Origin: Mycolicibacterium agri
Lineage (GTDB): Bacteria > Actinomycetota > Actinomycetes > Mycobacteriales > Mycobacteriaceae
Length of the DNA: 64,000 nt
Assembly: GCF_002553505.1 (NCBI RefSeq)
Contig: NZ_PDCP01000009.1
Coordinates: 1 to 64,000 of the forward strand
Direction of reading: 5' to 3'
The notes beneath the pieces were generated by a model. It was not told the origin of the DNA. It saw nothing but the letters and a program-made list of their open reading frames with translations, and ran no database searches. This document shows positions 24,574 through 34,126 of the stretch, piece after piece; the stretch's first letter is position 1, and every line of letters begins with the position of its first letter. Made by a program: the position numbers and the translations under genes.

Positions 24574-25176
24574 ATGACGAAGCTGGCGGTGATCTACTAC
24601 TCGGCGACCGGGCACGGCACCAAGATGGCCGAACACTTGGCGAAGGCCGGTGAACGCGCAGGCGCCGAGGTCAGAGTCCGACACATCGCCGAGACGCGAG
24701 ACCCGCAGACGTTCGCCAACAACCCGGCGTGGTCGGCCAACTACGAGGCCACCAAGGACCTTCCGGCCGCAACAGGAGACGACATCGTCTGGGCTGATGC
24801 GGTCATCTTCGGCTCGCCGACGCGCTTCTCCAGCACCGCATCGCCGTTTCAGACGTTCATCGACTCGCTCGGAGGCCTGTGGGCACAGGGGAAGCTCGCC
24901 GACAAGGCGTATGCCTGCTATACGTCCAGCCAGACGATGCACGGTGGGCAGGAGACCACGCTGATCGGGATGTACACCTCACTAATGCACTTCGGCGGGG
25001 TGCTGGTGCCGCCCGGCTACACCGACGGCTTGAAGTTCGCCGACGGCAATCCTTACGGCGTCAGCCACGTCACCGGACCGCACAACCAGAACGATCTGGA
25101 CGACGCCACGCTGGCCGCACTGGATCACATGGCGACCCGGTTGGTGACCGTCGCCGCCAAGCTGATCGCGAACTGA
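24574..25176 (+). CDS. WrbA-like NAD(P)H:quinone oxidoreductase (flavodoxin fold)
   Basis: A 200-residue flavodoxin-like protein. It begins KLAVIYYSATGHGTKMAEH, where SATGHGT is the FMN phosphate-binding loop. It continues with DAVIFGSPTRFS, FIDSLGG.W, ACYTSSQTMHGGQETTL, PPGYTD and YGVSHVTGP, all typical of WrbA. WrbA enzymes reduce quinones by two electrons and limit oxidative damage. The ATG used has AAAGGGGG 5 bases upstream; a start 42 bp earlier overlaps the previous gene and lacks support. It lies between a SnoaL-like gene and a small hypothetical gene, all in the same direction. Confidence 0.9.
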   Translation: MTKLAVIYYSATGHGTKMAEHLAKAGERAGAEVRVRHIAETRDPQTFANNPAWSANYEATKDLPAATGDDIVWADAVIFGSPTRFSSTASPFQTFIDSLGGLWAQGKLADKAYACYTSSQTMHGGQETTLIGMYTSLMHFGGVLVPPGYTDGLKFADGNPYGVSHVTGPHNQNDLDDATLAALDHMATRLVTVAAKLIAN

Positions 25177-25182
25177 CGGCGA

Positions 25183-25407
25183 ATGGCGGTCGACGACGAG
25201 CGATTCGCGGTGTTGCGAGACCTTCCGTTCAAGGTGCGCGCAGAGATCGCCGATCTACTCGAACAAGACAAGCCGATCGGAGCGATCTATGCGCTGCGCG
25301 ACGCAATCGGTTTCGAGAACATCGGCATCGCCGACGGCAAGAAGGTCATCGACGGCGTGCGCGAGCTTTCCGACGAGGACAGGAAGGCCATCCTCGAACG
25401 ACCCTGA
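25183..25407 (+). CDS. Small hypothetical protein with L7/L12-C-terminal-like motif
   Basis: A 74-residue protein starting 6 bp after the WrbA-like gene. The segment KPIGAIYALRDAIGFENIGIADGKKVIDGV resembles the ribosomal L7/L12 C-terminal fold (K...I...R...GL.LKEAK..V), a motif also seen in short stand-alone actinobacterial proteins. There is no signal peptide or membrane segment. The function is unknown. Its position suggests it is the last gene of the SnoaL-WrbA unit. Confidence 0.6.
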   Translation: MAVDDERFAVLRDLPFKVRAEIADLLEQDKPIGAIYALRDAIGFENIGIADGKKVIDGVRELSDEDRKAILERP

Positions 25408-25421
25408 CCTGCCGCCCCAAT

Positions 25422-26522
25422 TCAACTCGCCAGCGCCCGACCTCGTTTGACGAGTTCCGCGGTTTCGTCCCGGGGCAGGGCCGTCACGACGAATCCGTCG
25501 GGGCCTTCCATCGTCTGTGCGGCGAACATCGCATTGATGATCGCCTCCTCGGTGGCTTCGACCGTCGCGTAGAACAATCCATCAATCAGCCGGTTGGCCA
25601 GCATGTTGACCCGTGCGACGTCGGGACCGGGTTCGGCGGCGAAGTCGCCGGCGATGTCGTTGCCGGTGGAAAAACAGAACGCGATGTCGCCGCTTCCGTT
25701 CTCACCGGCGCCGCCGGTGCGGGCGATACCCAGCGCAGTGCGCTGCGCCAGCCGCGCGCACTGAGTCGGGATCAGCGGCGCGTCCGTGGCCACCAGTACG
25801 ATGATCGATCCTGTGCCCTCTGGTGGCTGTCCCGGCATGAGCGTCGGCGTCGGCGGCGGAGGCAGCAACCGGCCCACAGGCACACCATCGATCATCAGTC
25901 GTTCTCGCGCCCCGTGGTTGGCCTGCACCAGCACGCCGACGGTGTAATCACCCACTACCCGCGACGAGGTTCCGATCCCGCCCTTGTAGCCATGGGCAAT
26001 CATGCCGGTGCCCCCGCCGACGGCTCCTTCTTGCACCGGGCCGGAGGAGGCGTTTGCGATGGCCGCCTCGACGTGCTCGGGCCTGATGTGAAACCCGTTC
26101 AGGTCATTGAGGATTCCGTCGCAAGTCTCCCCCACCACCGGCAACGAGAAGAAGAACTCGTCGCCCCGCACGCTCTTCTCATGTGCAATCAGCGCGTCGC
26201 GAACGACGCCCACGCTGTGCGTATTGGTAAGACCGATGTAGCTGGTGAGCTGGCCCGACTCGGCGACCCAGTGCTGCCCGGTCAATTCCCCATTGCCGTT
26301 GAGCCGATGCGGCGCGGCGAACAACGGCCGGTTTCACGGCTCGGAGCGTGGGATGACGACGGTGACGCCTGTGCGGACCGGTCCCTCGCCGGGCACTCGC
26401 GGACCCGATCCTGAAATCAGGGTGGTGTGTCCGACGCGCACCCCCTCCACGTCGGTGATGGCGTTCAACGGTCCGGTCGGCAGGGTTCCGATCACGATGT
26501 CGTAGTCGCGCGCGCGGGCCAC
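25422..26522 (-). pseudogene. P1 family (DmpA/BapA-type) aminopeptidase interrupted by in-frame TGA
   Basis: This reads as one protein of about 366 codons of the P1/DmpA self-processing peptidase family. An N-terminal part has NAITDVEGVRVGHTTLI and GVTVVIPRSEP; a TGA (26336-26334) then interrupts the same frame before NRPLFAAPHRLNGNGELTG, EGAVGGGTGM.A.G.KGGIGT.SR and VATDAPL. The expected residue at the stop is Trp, so a TGG to TGA change explains it. The likely self-cleavage site is Gly-Ser before IIVLVATDAPL. Such enzymes release N-terminal residues, including D- or beta-amino acids. The GTG start follows AAGGAG. Read-through or sequencing error cannot be excluded. Confidence 0.85.
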
Positions 26523-26546
26523 AGCGCCCAGCTCCTTTCGTACAAA

Positions 26547-26585
26547 TTGACCACTGTGTTGAATTCAACTTAGCCCAGTGGTCAA
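26547..26585. promoter_or_regulatory. Nested palindromic operator upstream of the P1 peptidase gene
   Basis: TTGACCACTG (26547-26556) and CAGTGGTCAA (26576-26585) form a perfect 10-bp inverted repeat around a second perfect palindrome, GTTGAATTCAAC (26558-26569). The block begins 25 bp before the peptidase start, so a bound protein would block or activate its promoter. TGACC/GGTCA arms recall GntR-type sites. The regulator is unknown. Confidence 0.6.
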
Positions 26586-26631
26586 CCGTGGGGGGCCGAA
26601 TGCGGCCCGACGAAATCGCGCGTCTGCGAGC

Positions 26632-27471
26632 TCAGACGAACTGCCTGCTCAGCTTGGCGTGCCGGTTGACGTCCTTGTAGAGCAGATACCGGAAGCGACC
26701 GGGGCCGCCGGCGTAGCAGGCTTGCGGGCAGAAGGCGCGCAACCACATGAAGTCGCCCTCCTGCACCTCCACCCAGTCCTTGTTCAGCAGGTAGACGGCC
26801 TTGCCCTCCAAGACGTACAACCCGTGTTCCATGACGTGAGTCTCCGGGAACGGGATGGCCGCGCCGGGCTCGAAGTTGACGATGTTGACGTGCATGTCGT
26901 GTCGCACGTCGGACGGGTCGACGAACCGCTGGGTGCTCCAACGACCCTGCGTCCCCGGCATTTCGATGCCGTCGACCGCAACTTCGTTGGTGACGAACGG
27001 CTCTGGGACGTCAATGCCCTCGACCCGCTCGTAGGCCTTGCGAATCCAGTGAAAACGCGCCGTCTCCGCCGTGTCGTTGCGAAGCTTCCAGTCGCAGCCA
27101 GGCGGCAGGAACGCGTATCCGCCCGGTGTCAGATCGTGCTTGTCGGAGCCGATGATCAGGGTGAAGCCGCCCTCGACGACGAACAGCACGCCTTCGGCAC
27201 CCGGGTCCAGTTCGGGCCGGTCGCTGCCGCCGCCCGGCGACACCTCGACGATGTACTGCGAGAACGTCTCCGCGAAACCCGACAGCGGACGCGCGATCAC
27301 CCACAGCCGGGTGTTGTCCCAGAACGGCAGATAGCTGGTGACGATGTCGCGCATCGTGCCGCGCGGCAGCACGGCGTACGCCTCGGTGAAAACCGCGCGG
27401 TCGGTGGTCAATTCGGTCTGCGGCGGGTGCCCACCCGTCGGTGCGTAATATCGCGGCGTTTGATGAGTCAT
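26632..27471 (-). CDS. allE: (S)-ureidoglycine aminohydrolase
   Basis: A 279-residue bicupin. The pattern matches bacterial AllE/YlbA: RYYAPTGGHPPQTELTTDRA at the N-terminus, VEGGF.L..G...H.L..GGYAFLPPG in cupin 1, and THVMEHGLYVLEGKAVY.LN.DWVEV..GDFMW.RA.CPQACYAGGPG in cupin 2, which holds the His/Glu metal ligands. It releases ammonia from ureidoglycine, giving ureidoglycolate. The ATG overlaps the allB stop (ATGA), so the gene is translationally coupled and is the last of the long ureide operon. No allC-type allantoate amidohydrolase, which would supply its substrate, is in the window. Confidence 0.9.
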   Translation of the reverse strand: MTHQTPRYYAPTGGHPPQTELTTDRAVFTEAYAVLPRGTMRDIVTSYLPFWDNTRLWVIARPLSGFAETFSQYIVEVSPGGGSDRPELDPGAEGVLFVVEGGFTLIIGSDKHDLTPGGYAFLPPGCDWKLRNDTAETARFHWIRKAYERVEGIDVPEPFVTNEVAVDGIEMPGTQGRWSTQRFVDPSDVRHDMHVNIVNFEPGAAIPFPETHVMEHGLYVLEGKAVYLLNKDWVEVQEGDFMWLRAFCPQACYAGGPGRFRYLLYKDVNRHAKLSRQFV

Positions 27472-28808
27472 GCCGTCCCCCTCGTCAGCAGCCGCCCCTG
27501 CGGCTCGCCGTCGATGTCGATCTGCTTGCCCCGCAACCACGTACTGCGGACCCGACCCGCGAGCGGGCGCCCGTCGTACGGGGTGATCGGGTTCTTGTGA
27601 TGAAGCTGGCGCGCGTCGACGACGAACGCGTCGTCGGGTGCGAACACGCAGAAGTCGGCGTCGTATCCGATGTCGATGCGGCCCTTTCGCCGAAGGCCGG
27701 TTTGCTTCGCGGGCGCCTGACACATCCAGCGGCAGACGTCGACGAGGCCGAACCCGCGCTGGCGCGCCTGGGTCCACACCGCCGAAAGCCCGATCTGCAG
27801 CGACGAAATGCCGCCCCACGCCACGCCGAAGTCGCCGATGTCAAGGCACTTCAAATCAGGTGTCGACGGTGAGTGATCGGAGACCACCATGTCGATGATG
27901 CCGTCGCGCAGCCCGTGCCACAGCAGCTCGCGGTTGCTGCCCTCCCGTATCGGTGGGCAGCACTTGAATTGCGTTGCCCCGTCGGGGATCTCCTCGGCGG
28001 CGAAGGTCAGGTAGTGTGGGCAGGTCTCGGCGGTGATCCTGATCCCGTCCCGACGTGCCGACGCGATCATCGGCAACGCATCCGAACTCGACACGTGCAG
28101 GATGTGCACCCGGCAGCCGGTCCATCGGGCCAGTTCGATCACCTGCGCGATCGCGAGGTTCTCCGCTCCCCTCGGCCGCGACGACAGGAAGTTGGCATAC
28201 GTCTCGCCGTGCGCGGTCGGCGCATGCTCGATCGCGTGGGTGTCTTCGGCGTGCACGATCATCAGCCCGTCGAACTTCACGATTTCGCGCATCGCCGCTT
28301 CGAGTTGATCCGGGTCGAGCGGTGGGAACTCGTCGACGCCGGAGTGCAGCAGAAAACATTTGAAACCGAAGACGCCGGCGTCGTACAGCGGCCGCAGGTC
28401 GGGCACGTTGCCCGGCACGGCGCCGCCCCAGAATCCGACGTCGATGTGCGCCTGGGTCTGCGCCGTCTTGCGCTTCACCTCCAACGCGGTGACGTCGACC
28501 GTCGGCGGAATGCTGTTGAGCGGCATGTCGATCAGCGTCGTGACGCCACCTGCGGCCGCTGCCCGCGTCGCGCTGGCGAAGCCTTCCCACTCGGTGCGGC
28601 CGGGATCGTTGACGTGCACATGTGAGTCGACGACGCCGGGCAGCAACGCCTCGTCGGCGCTCAACTCGATCGCCTGCGGTGCCGTCAGGTCCGATTCCAT
28701 CGGCTCGATCGCAACGATCGTGCCGTCTTTGACGCCGACGATGCGGCTCACCTCCCCCGCCGTGCTCACCAGGCGGGGCGCGCGGATGACCAGATCGAGG
28801 TCGCTCAT
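27468..28808 (-). CDS. allB: Allantoinase
   Basis: A 446-residue amidohydrolase-superfamily enzyme. Metal ligands are visible: His63 and His65 in VDSHVHVNDPG, carbamylated Lys150 in FGFKCFLLHSG, His in MIVHAED and HILHVSS, and Asp in VSDHSPS. GRTEWEGF and TLIDMPLNS are typical of AllB. It opens the hydantoin ring of allantoin to give allantoate. The start overlaps the stop of the upstream NCS1 permease gene (ATGA) and its stop overlaps allE. The permease-allB-allE block is therefore tightly coupled and implies allantoin import followed by degradation for nitrogen. Confidence 0.93.
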   Translation of the reverse strand: MSDLDLVIRAPRLVSTAGEVSRIVGVKDGTIVAIEPMESDLTAPQAIELSADEALLPGVVDSHVHVNDPGRTEWEGFASATRAAAAGGVTTLIDMPLNSIPPTVDVTALEVKRKTAQTQAHIDVGFWGGAVPGNVPDLRPLYDAGVFGFKCFLLHSGVDEFPPLDPDQLEAAMREIVKFDGLMIVHAEDTHAIEHAPTAHGETYANFLSSRPRGAENLAIAQVIELARWTGCRVHILHVSSSDALPMIASARRDGIRITAETCPHYLTFAAEEIPDGATQFKCCPPIREGSNRELLWHGLRDGIIDMVVSDHSPSTPDLKCLDIGDFGVAWGGISSLQIGLSAVWTQARQRGFGLVDVCRWMCQAPAKQTGLRRKGRIDIGYDADFCVFAPDDAFVVDARQLHHKNPITPYDGRPLAGRVRSTWLRGKQIDIDGEPQGRLLTRGTA

Positions 28809-30280
28809 GGTTGCACCTCCTCGGTTCGCGTCGTCGGCTCCAGTTCGGGCTGCCGGAAGTCGCGCGCGGAAATCGCGTAGTACAACACCGCAGCGAGGAT
28901 CACGCCGACGAACCAGGAGAACGGCGCCCAGGCCTCCCACGGCTTGTAGAGCGCGAGGAACAACGAGAACACCGCCGCGATGGTGCCTGCGATGAGCGCC
29001 TTGGGGTTCCAGCCGCGCTTGTAATAGTAGCGGCTGCGCGGATCGTCGAGATACAGCTCCTCGATCGAAATACGTTGCCGCCGTAGGAGGAAGTAGTCGG
29101 TGAAGATGACGCCGAACAGCGGCCCGAGCAGCGCGCCGAGGCCGCCGAGGAAGTAGAAGATCGCCGCCGGGCTGTTGTACAGGTGCCACGGCGTGATCAA
29201 CACGGCCACGACCGCGCTGATCAGACCTCCGCGCCGGAAGTCGATGTACTTGGGCGCGACGTTGGCCAGGTCGTAGGACGCCGACACGAAGTTGGCGACG
29301 ACGTTGATGCCGATCGTCGCGATGACGAACGTGATGGCCCCGATGACCGTCACCCAGATGTTGTCGATCCTCGCAACGATTTCGACCGGGTCGGTGATCG
29401 CCTCACCGAACACCGCGATGCTGCCCGCGGTGACGGCCACGGTGACGACGGCGAACCCGATGAAGTTGACCGGCAGACCCAGGAAGTTGCCGCGCACGAC
29501 GGTGCGCCGGTCCGGCGCGAATCGCGAGAAGTCGCAGAAGTTCAGCAGCAGCGTCGAGAAGTAGGTGATGGTGAGGGCGATCGCGACGAAGAAGGCGTGC
29601 ACTGCCGCGCTGCCGGACTTCTGCTCATCGGTGAGGTTCAGCGAGAAGTCCGACCCCGCCTCGACCACGATCCAGACGGCGAGCACGAACATCACCACCC
29701 AGATGGCCGGGCCCGCCCAGTCCTGGAACCGGCGCACGGTCTCCATGCCGCGCCGGATGACCAACAGCTGCAACGCCCACAGCACCACGAAGGCCGCCCA
29801 GCCGAGCATGTCGAGGCCGAGGAAATCGGCGCCGCGGTGCTCGGCGACCCCGGGCCACGCCGCGACCAGGAGCACGACCACCGCCTGCGAGGCCAGCCAG
29901 GTCTGGATGCCGTACCAGGCGATGGCGATCACCGCCCTGATCAGCGCGGCGAGGTTGGCACCGAAGACGCCGAAAGAGATGCGCGCGATCACCGGATACG
30001 GCACCCCGGTGGCCTGACCCGCGAAGCCGGTGAGATTCATCAGGAAGAAGACCACGGTGATGCCGAGCACCAGGGCGACGAACACCTGCCAGCCGACGAG
30101 CCCGGTGAAGAACAGCCCCGCGGCGAAGGTGTAGCCGCCGATGCTGTGCACGTCCGACATCCACATCGCGAAGAGGCTGTAGGTGCCCCAGTTGCGTTCC
30201 TTGGCGGGCGCGAGGTCGTCGTTGTGCAGCCGTGCGCTCGGTTGGAAACCACCCGACCTGTCGATGGTGGTGTCGCTCAT
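28805..30280 (-). CDS. NCS1 family permease, probable allantoin transporter
   Basis: A 491-residue transporter with about 12 helices of the nucleobase-cation-symport-1 family. Family landmarks are NWGTYSLFAMWMSDVHSIGGYTFAAGLF, GVPYPVI.R.SFG..GAN..A.IRA..A..WYGIQTWLAS, W.GP.IW and the C-terminal IFTDYFLLRR. NCS1 members carry allantoin, hydantoins, uracil, cytosine or purines with Na+ or H+. Coupling to allB by a 4-nt overlap makes allantoin the best guess. A second NCS1 permease lies at the other end of the same operon. The two are clearly paralogous but differ enough to suggest different cargo. Confidence 0.88.
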   Translation of the reverse strand: MSDTTIDRSGGFQPSARLHNDDLAPAKERNWGTYSLFAMWMSDVHSIGGYTFAAGLFFTGLVGWQVFVALVLGITVVFFLMNLTGFAGQATGVPYPVIARISFGVFGANLAALIRAVIAIAWYGIQTWLASQAVVVLLVAAWPGVAEHRGADFLGLDMLGWAAFVVLWALQLLVIRRGMETVRRFQDWAGPAIWVVMFVLAVWIVVEAGSDFSLNLTDEQKSGSAAVHAFFVAIALTITYFSTLLLNFCDFSRFAPDRRTVVRGNFLGLPVNFIGFAVVTVAVTAGSIAVFGEAITDPVEIVARIDNIWVTVIGAITFVIATIGINVVANFVSASYDLANVAPKYIDFRRGGLISAVVAVLITPWHLYNSPAAIFYFLGGLGALLGPLFGVIFTDYFLLRRQRISIEELYLDDPRSRYYYKRGWNPKALIAGTIAAVFSLFLALYKPWEAWAPFSWFVGVILAAVLYYAISARDFRQPELEPTTRTEEVQP

Positions 30281-30284
30281 GGCC

Positions 30285-31439
30285 CTAACCTCCGTCCTCG
30301 ATGTGCGTCGGTCCAGCTTCTCCCGACAGGTGGTCGGCCGCTATCAGTTCGCCGATTCGCGTCAGAAGCGGCGCGGGCTCGGCGAGGCAGCGCGCCACAT
30401 CGGGCTCGATGTCGGTGAGCGCGTAGACGTCGGTGATGCCTGCTTGGCGCAGCGCCTCGACGGTCAGTTGATTACGCCCGCACACCGCGACCACGGGTAC
30501 GCCGGCGGCGCCGGCTGCGGCCGCGACGCCGGCAGGCGCCTTGCCGTGCAGGGTCTGCTCGTCGAGCGCGCCCTCGCCGGTCACCACGAGGTCGGCTTTC
30601 GAGACGCGTGCGTCGAAGCCGACCAACTCCAGGACAAGTTCGACACCCGGGCGGAATTCGGCGCCGAGGACCAGTGCCGCGAATCCGGTTCCGCCTGCCG
30701 CACCGGCGCCCGCGTCGTCGCGGTGATCTGCACCGGTGGTGGCGGCGACGACTTCGGCGAAGTGGGTGAGCGCCGCCTCGAGTTGGCGAACCTCCTCCGG
30801 CCCAGCGCCTTTCTGCGGCCCGTAGATGGCTGCTGCGCCCTTCGGCCCGATCAGCGGGTTGTCCACGTCGCTGGCCAGGACCAGTTCCACGCCCTCCATC
30901 AGATCGCGCGCCGGGCCGAGGTCGATGGTGGATATCGACGTCAGCGCCGCGCCACCGTCGGCGACGGGTGACCCGCTGGCGTCGAGCAGGCGGGCGCCGA
31001 GCCCCGCCAGAAACCCGGCGCCGCCGTCGGTGCTTGCCGAACCGCCGACGCCGAGCACGATGCGACGGCAGCCGGCCGCGACGGCCGCCGCGACGACCTC
31101 ACCCACGCCGCGGCTCGATGCGGTCAGCGGCGCGGGCTTGTTGCCGGGCAGCCGGACCAGCCCGGCCACATCGGCCATTTCCACCACCGCGAGGTCGTCG
31201 CGCCGGGCGTACCCGGTCCGCACGGGTTCACCGGTCGGGCCCGACGCCACCAGCGGCACATGTTCGAAGCCAGCGGCGAGTGCGGCCGCGACCGTCCCGT
31301 CTCCCCCGTCGGCCACGGGCACCGACTCGACGTGGACGTCCGGTCGTGCCCGCCGCAGGCCGTCACCGACGGCTTCGGCGACCTGGGCCGCGGTCAGGGA
31401 TCCCTTGAACTTGTCGGGGGCGATGAGAACGGTCGGCAT
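30285..31439 (-). CDS. glxK: Glycerate kinase
   Basis: A 384-residue glycerate kinase of the GlxK/GarK fold. It shows IAPDKFKGSLTA.QVAEA at the N-terminus, PVADGGDGTV, GVGGSASTDGGAG, SDVDNPL.G..GAA..YGPQKGA and TGEGALDEQTL.GK. It phosphorylates glycerate made by tartronate semialdehyde reductase, feeding glyoxylate carbon into glycolysis as phosphoglycerate (2- or 3-phosphoglycerate depending on subtype). It follows gcl by 18 bp and precedes the permease by 4 bp, within one operon. Confidence 0.92.
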   Translation of the reverse strand: MPTVLIAPDKFKGSLTAAQVAEAVGDGLRRARPDVHVESVPVADGGDGTVAAALAAGFEHVPLVASGPTGEPVRTGYARRDDLAVVEMADVAGLVRLPGNKPAPLTASSRGVGEVVAAAVAAGCRRIVLGVGGSASTDGGAGFLAGLGARLLDASGSPVADGGAALTSISTIDLGPARDLMEGVELVLASDVDNPLIGPKGAAAIYGPQKGAGPEEVRQLEAALTHFAEVVAATTGADHRDDAGAGAAGGTGFAALVLGAEFRPGVELVLELVGFDARVSKADLVVTGEGALDEQTLHGKAPAGVAAAAGAAGVPVVAVCGRNQLTVEALRQAGITDVYALTDIEPDVARCLAEPAPLLTRIGELIAADHLSGEAGPTHIEDGG

Positions 31440-31457
31440 GGTCGTCAGTTCAGCACG

Positions 31458-33236
31458 TCAGTCCAGCATGGCGACGACCGCGGTCGGCGCGTCTTCACCG
31501 GAGACCGCCAGTTCCTCGAACTCGACCACGTTGTCGATCTCGGTGCCCATCGACACGTTCGTGACCCGTTCGAGGATCACCTCGACCACGACGGGAACCC
31601 GGTACTCGGCCATCAGGTATTTCGCGTGTTCCAGCGCCGGCTGCAGGCGATCCGGCTCGACGACGCGGATCGCCTTGCAGCCCAGGCCTTCCGCGACCTT
31701 CACATGATCGACGCCGTAGCCGCCGAGTTCGGGGCTGTTGACGTTGTCGAACGACAGCTGGACGCAGTAGTCCATGTCGAACGCGCGCTGCGACTGCCGG
31801 ATCAGGCCGAGGTAGGAGTTGTTGACCACGACATGGATGTAGGGGATGTTGAACTGCGCCCCCACGGCGAGTTCCTCGATGAGGAACTGAAAGTCGTAGT
31901 CGCCCGACAACGCCACCACCGAGGCGTCCGGATCGGCCGTCGCGACGCCGAGCGCCGCGGGCACCGTCCAACCCAGCGGTCCCGCCTGGCCCGCGTTGAT
32001 CCAGTGCCGCGGCTTGAAGACGTGCAGCAGCTGTGCGGCCTGGATCTGGGACAGGCCGATGGTGCTGACGTATCGGGTGTCGCGCCCGAACGCCCTGTTC
32101 ATCTCCTGATACACCCGCTGCGGTTTGATCGGCACGTTGTCGAAGTTGGTTCGCCGCAGCATGTCTCGCCTACGCTGCCGACATGACTCGGCCCACGCGC
32201 TGCGGTCAGGCAACCGCCCTTCGGCGTACCACTCCTTGGCCGTCTCGACGAGAACCTCCAGCGCCGCTTTCGCATCCGAGACGATCGCGTAGTCGGGTGC
32301 GAAGACGCGGCCGATCTGCGTCGGCTCGATATCGACGTGGACGAAGGTGCGGCCCCTGGTGTAGGTGTCGATGCCGCCGGTGTGCCGGTTCGCCCACCGG
32401 TTGCCGATGCCGAGCACGAAATCCGACTCGAGCATGGTCGCGTTGCCGTACCGGTGTGAGGTCTGCAGACCGACCATGCCCGCCCACAGAGGATGGTCGT
32501 CGGGGATGACGCCCCACGCCATCAACGTGGGCACGACCGGCACACCGGTGATCTCGGCCAGCGCCACGAGCAGGTCGGCGGCGTCGGCGTTGATGACGCC
32601 GCCTCCCGCGACGATCAGCGGGCGCTGCGCTTCCGCCATCATCGTCAGCGCCTTCTCCGCCTGCTTGCGGGTGGCGGCGGGCCGCGTCACGGGCAGCGGC
32701 TCGTAGCTGTCGATGTCGAAGTCGATCTCACCGAGTTGCACATCCAATGGGAGATCGATGAGCACGGGACCGGGGCGGCCCTCGCGCATCACCTGGAACG
32801 CCTTCTGGAATGTGCCGGGCACCTGTGCCGACTCCATCACTGTCACAGCCCATTTCGTGACGGGGCCGGCGATGTCGGCGATGTTGATCGCCTGGAAGTC
32901 CTCCTTGTGCAGCTTGGCCACCGGCGCCTGGCCGGTGATGCACAGGATCGGAATCGAGTCGGCCGACGCGGAGTACAGCCCGGTGATCATGTCGGTGCCC
33001 GCAGGACCCGATGTGCCGATGCAGACGCCGATGTTGCCCGCCTTGGCCCTGGTGTAGCCCTCGGCCATGTGCGAGGCGCCCTCGACGTGCCGCGCGAGCA
33101 CATGCTTGACGCCACCGTGCCGACGCATCGCGTCGTAGAACGGGTTGATCGCCGCGCCCGGAAGGCCGAACGCCTGAGTGGCGCCCTCCTTCTCCAGGAT
33201 CAGGACCGCGGCGTCGACCGCGCGCATCTTCGTCAT
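31458..33236 (-). CDS. gcl: Glyoxylate carboligase
   Basis: A 592-residue thiamine-diphosphate enzyme. It has Val51 in [17 protein letters not shown], where nearly all other ThDP enzymes carry the catalytic Glu; this Val is diagnostic of glyoxylate carboligase. [21 protein letters not shown], the central FAD/ADP-type domain and the C-terminal ThDP motif GDYDF....[11 protein letters not shown] are all present. It condenses two glyoxylates to tartronate semialdehyde and CO2. The start overlaps the glxR stop by 4 bases. It is central to glyoxylate assimilation from allantoin. Confidence 0.95.
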   Translation of the reverse strand: MTKMRAVDAAVLILEKEGATQAFGLPGAAINPFYDAMRRHGGVKHVLARHVEGASHMAEGYTRAKAGNIGVCIGTSGPAGTDMITGLYSASADSIPILCITGQAPVAKLHKEDFQAINIADIAGPVTKWAVTVMESAQVPGTFQKAFQVMREGRPGPVLIDLPLDVQLGEIDFDIDSYEPLPVTRPAATRKQAEKALTMMAEAQRPLIVAGGGVINADAADLLVALAEITGVPVVPTLMAWGVIPDDHPLWAGMVGLQTSHRYGNATMLESDFVLGIGNRWANRHTGGIDTYTRGRTFVHVDIEPTQIGRVFAPDYAIVSDAKAALEVLVETAKEWYAEGRLPDRSAWAESCRQRRRDMLRRTNFDNVPIKPQRVYQEMNRAFGRDTRYVSTIGLSQIQAAQLLHVFKPRHWINAGQAGPLGWTVPAALGVATADPDASVVALSGDYDFQFLIEELAVGAQFNIPYIHVVVNNSYLGLIRQSQRAFDMDYCVQLSFDNVNSPELGGYGVDHVKVAEGLGCKAIRVVEPDRLQPALEHAKYLMAEYRVPVVVEVILERVTNVSMGTEIDNVVEFEELAVSGEDAPTAVVAMLD

Positions 33237-34117
33237 GGTTGAGTCCTTCCGCTTAACCGCTCGACACCGCGCAACAGCGCGGAGTGGTCGAGGCCGCCGT
33301 CACCGTTGGCCAGCGCGCTGGCCATCAACTGGGCGACGAGACCCCCGAGCGGTGCGACAACGCCCGCCTCCCTGGCGGCTGCGGTGACGATGCCGAGGTC
33401 CTTGTGGTGCAACTCGATTCGGAATCCGGGATCGAACGAGCGGTCCAGCATGTTCTGCTTTTTCTGGTCCAGCACTTTGGAGCCGGCCAGGCCTCCGCCG
33501 AGCACCTCGAGGGCGGCCGTGGTGTCGACGCCGTACGCCTCGAGAAAGACGACCGCTTCGGCCAGCGCTTCGATGTTCGCGGCGACGATGAGCTGGTTGG
33601 CCGCCTTGACGGTCTGCCCGGACCCGCTCGGGCCGACGTGAACGACCGTCTTGCCGACGATGTCGAAAAAGGGTTTCGCGGCCGCGAAATCCTCGGCCTC
33701 GCCGCCGACCATGATGGACAGTGCGGCGTTTTTCGCACCTGCCTCGCCGCCGGAGACGGGCGCATCGAGCAACCTCATGCCTCGTGCGGCGGCCTGCTCG
33801 GCGAGCTGGGTCGTGACATCGGGGCGGATGCTGGAGAAGTCGATGATCAGCGTGCCGGATTTCGCGCTGTCGAATACGCCGCCCTCGCCTGCAAGCACGT
33901 CGGTGACATCGGGCGAGTCAGGCACCATCACACACACCACTTCGGCGTCTGCGACGGCGTCGGCGATCGACTCCGCCGCGCGGCCTCCCGCTTCGACGAG
34001 TGGGCGCGTCTTCTCGGGCGTGCGGTTGAAGCCGACGACCTCATGACCCGCCTTGGCGAGGTGAATCGCCATGGGGCTGCCCATGATTCCGAGGCCGATG
34101 AAGGCGATGTTCGTCAT
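33233..34117 (-). CDS. glxR: Tartronate semialdehyde reductase (2-hydroxy-3-oxopropionate reductase)
   Basis: A 294-residue beta-hydroxyacid dehydrogenase. The NAD(P) motif is [12 protein letters not shown], the substrate motif [11 protein letters not shown], and the catalytic Lys lies in [15 protein letters not shown]; all are conserved. With Gcl directly downstream (4-nt overlap) and hydroxypyruvate isomerase upstream, it reduces tartronate semialdehyde to glycerate. Domain order and length are normal. Confidence 0.93.
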   Translation of the reverse strand: MTNIAFIGLGIMGSPMAIHLAKAGHEVVGFNRTPEKTRPLVEAGGRAAESIADAVADAEVVCVMVPDSPDVTDVLAGEGGVFDSAKSGTLIIDFSSIRPDVTTQLAEQAAARGMRLLDAPVSGGEAGAKNAALSIMVGGEAEDFAAAKPFFDIVGKTVVHVGPSGSGQTVKAANQLIVAANIEALAEAVVFLEAYGVDTTAALEVLGGGLAGSKVLDQKKQNMLDRSFDPGFRIELHHKDLGIVTAAAREAGVVAPLGGLVAQLMASALANGDGGLDHSALLRGVERLSGRTQP

Positions 34118-34126
34118 GCAGACTCC

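Noticed and set aside
28809..29189. N-terminal extension of allantoinase
   Set aside because: It overlaps the permease coding sequence out of frame; the ATGA overlap at 28808 is the natural start.
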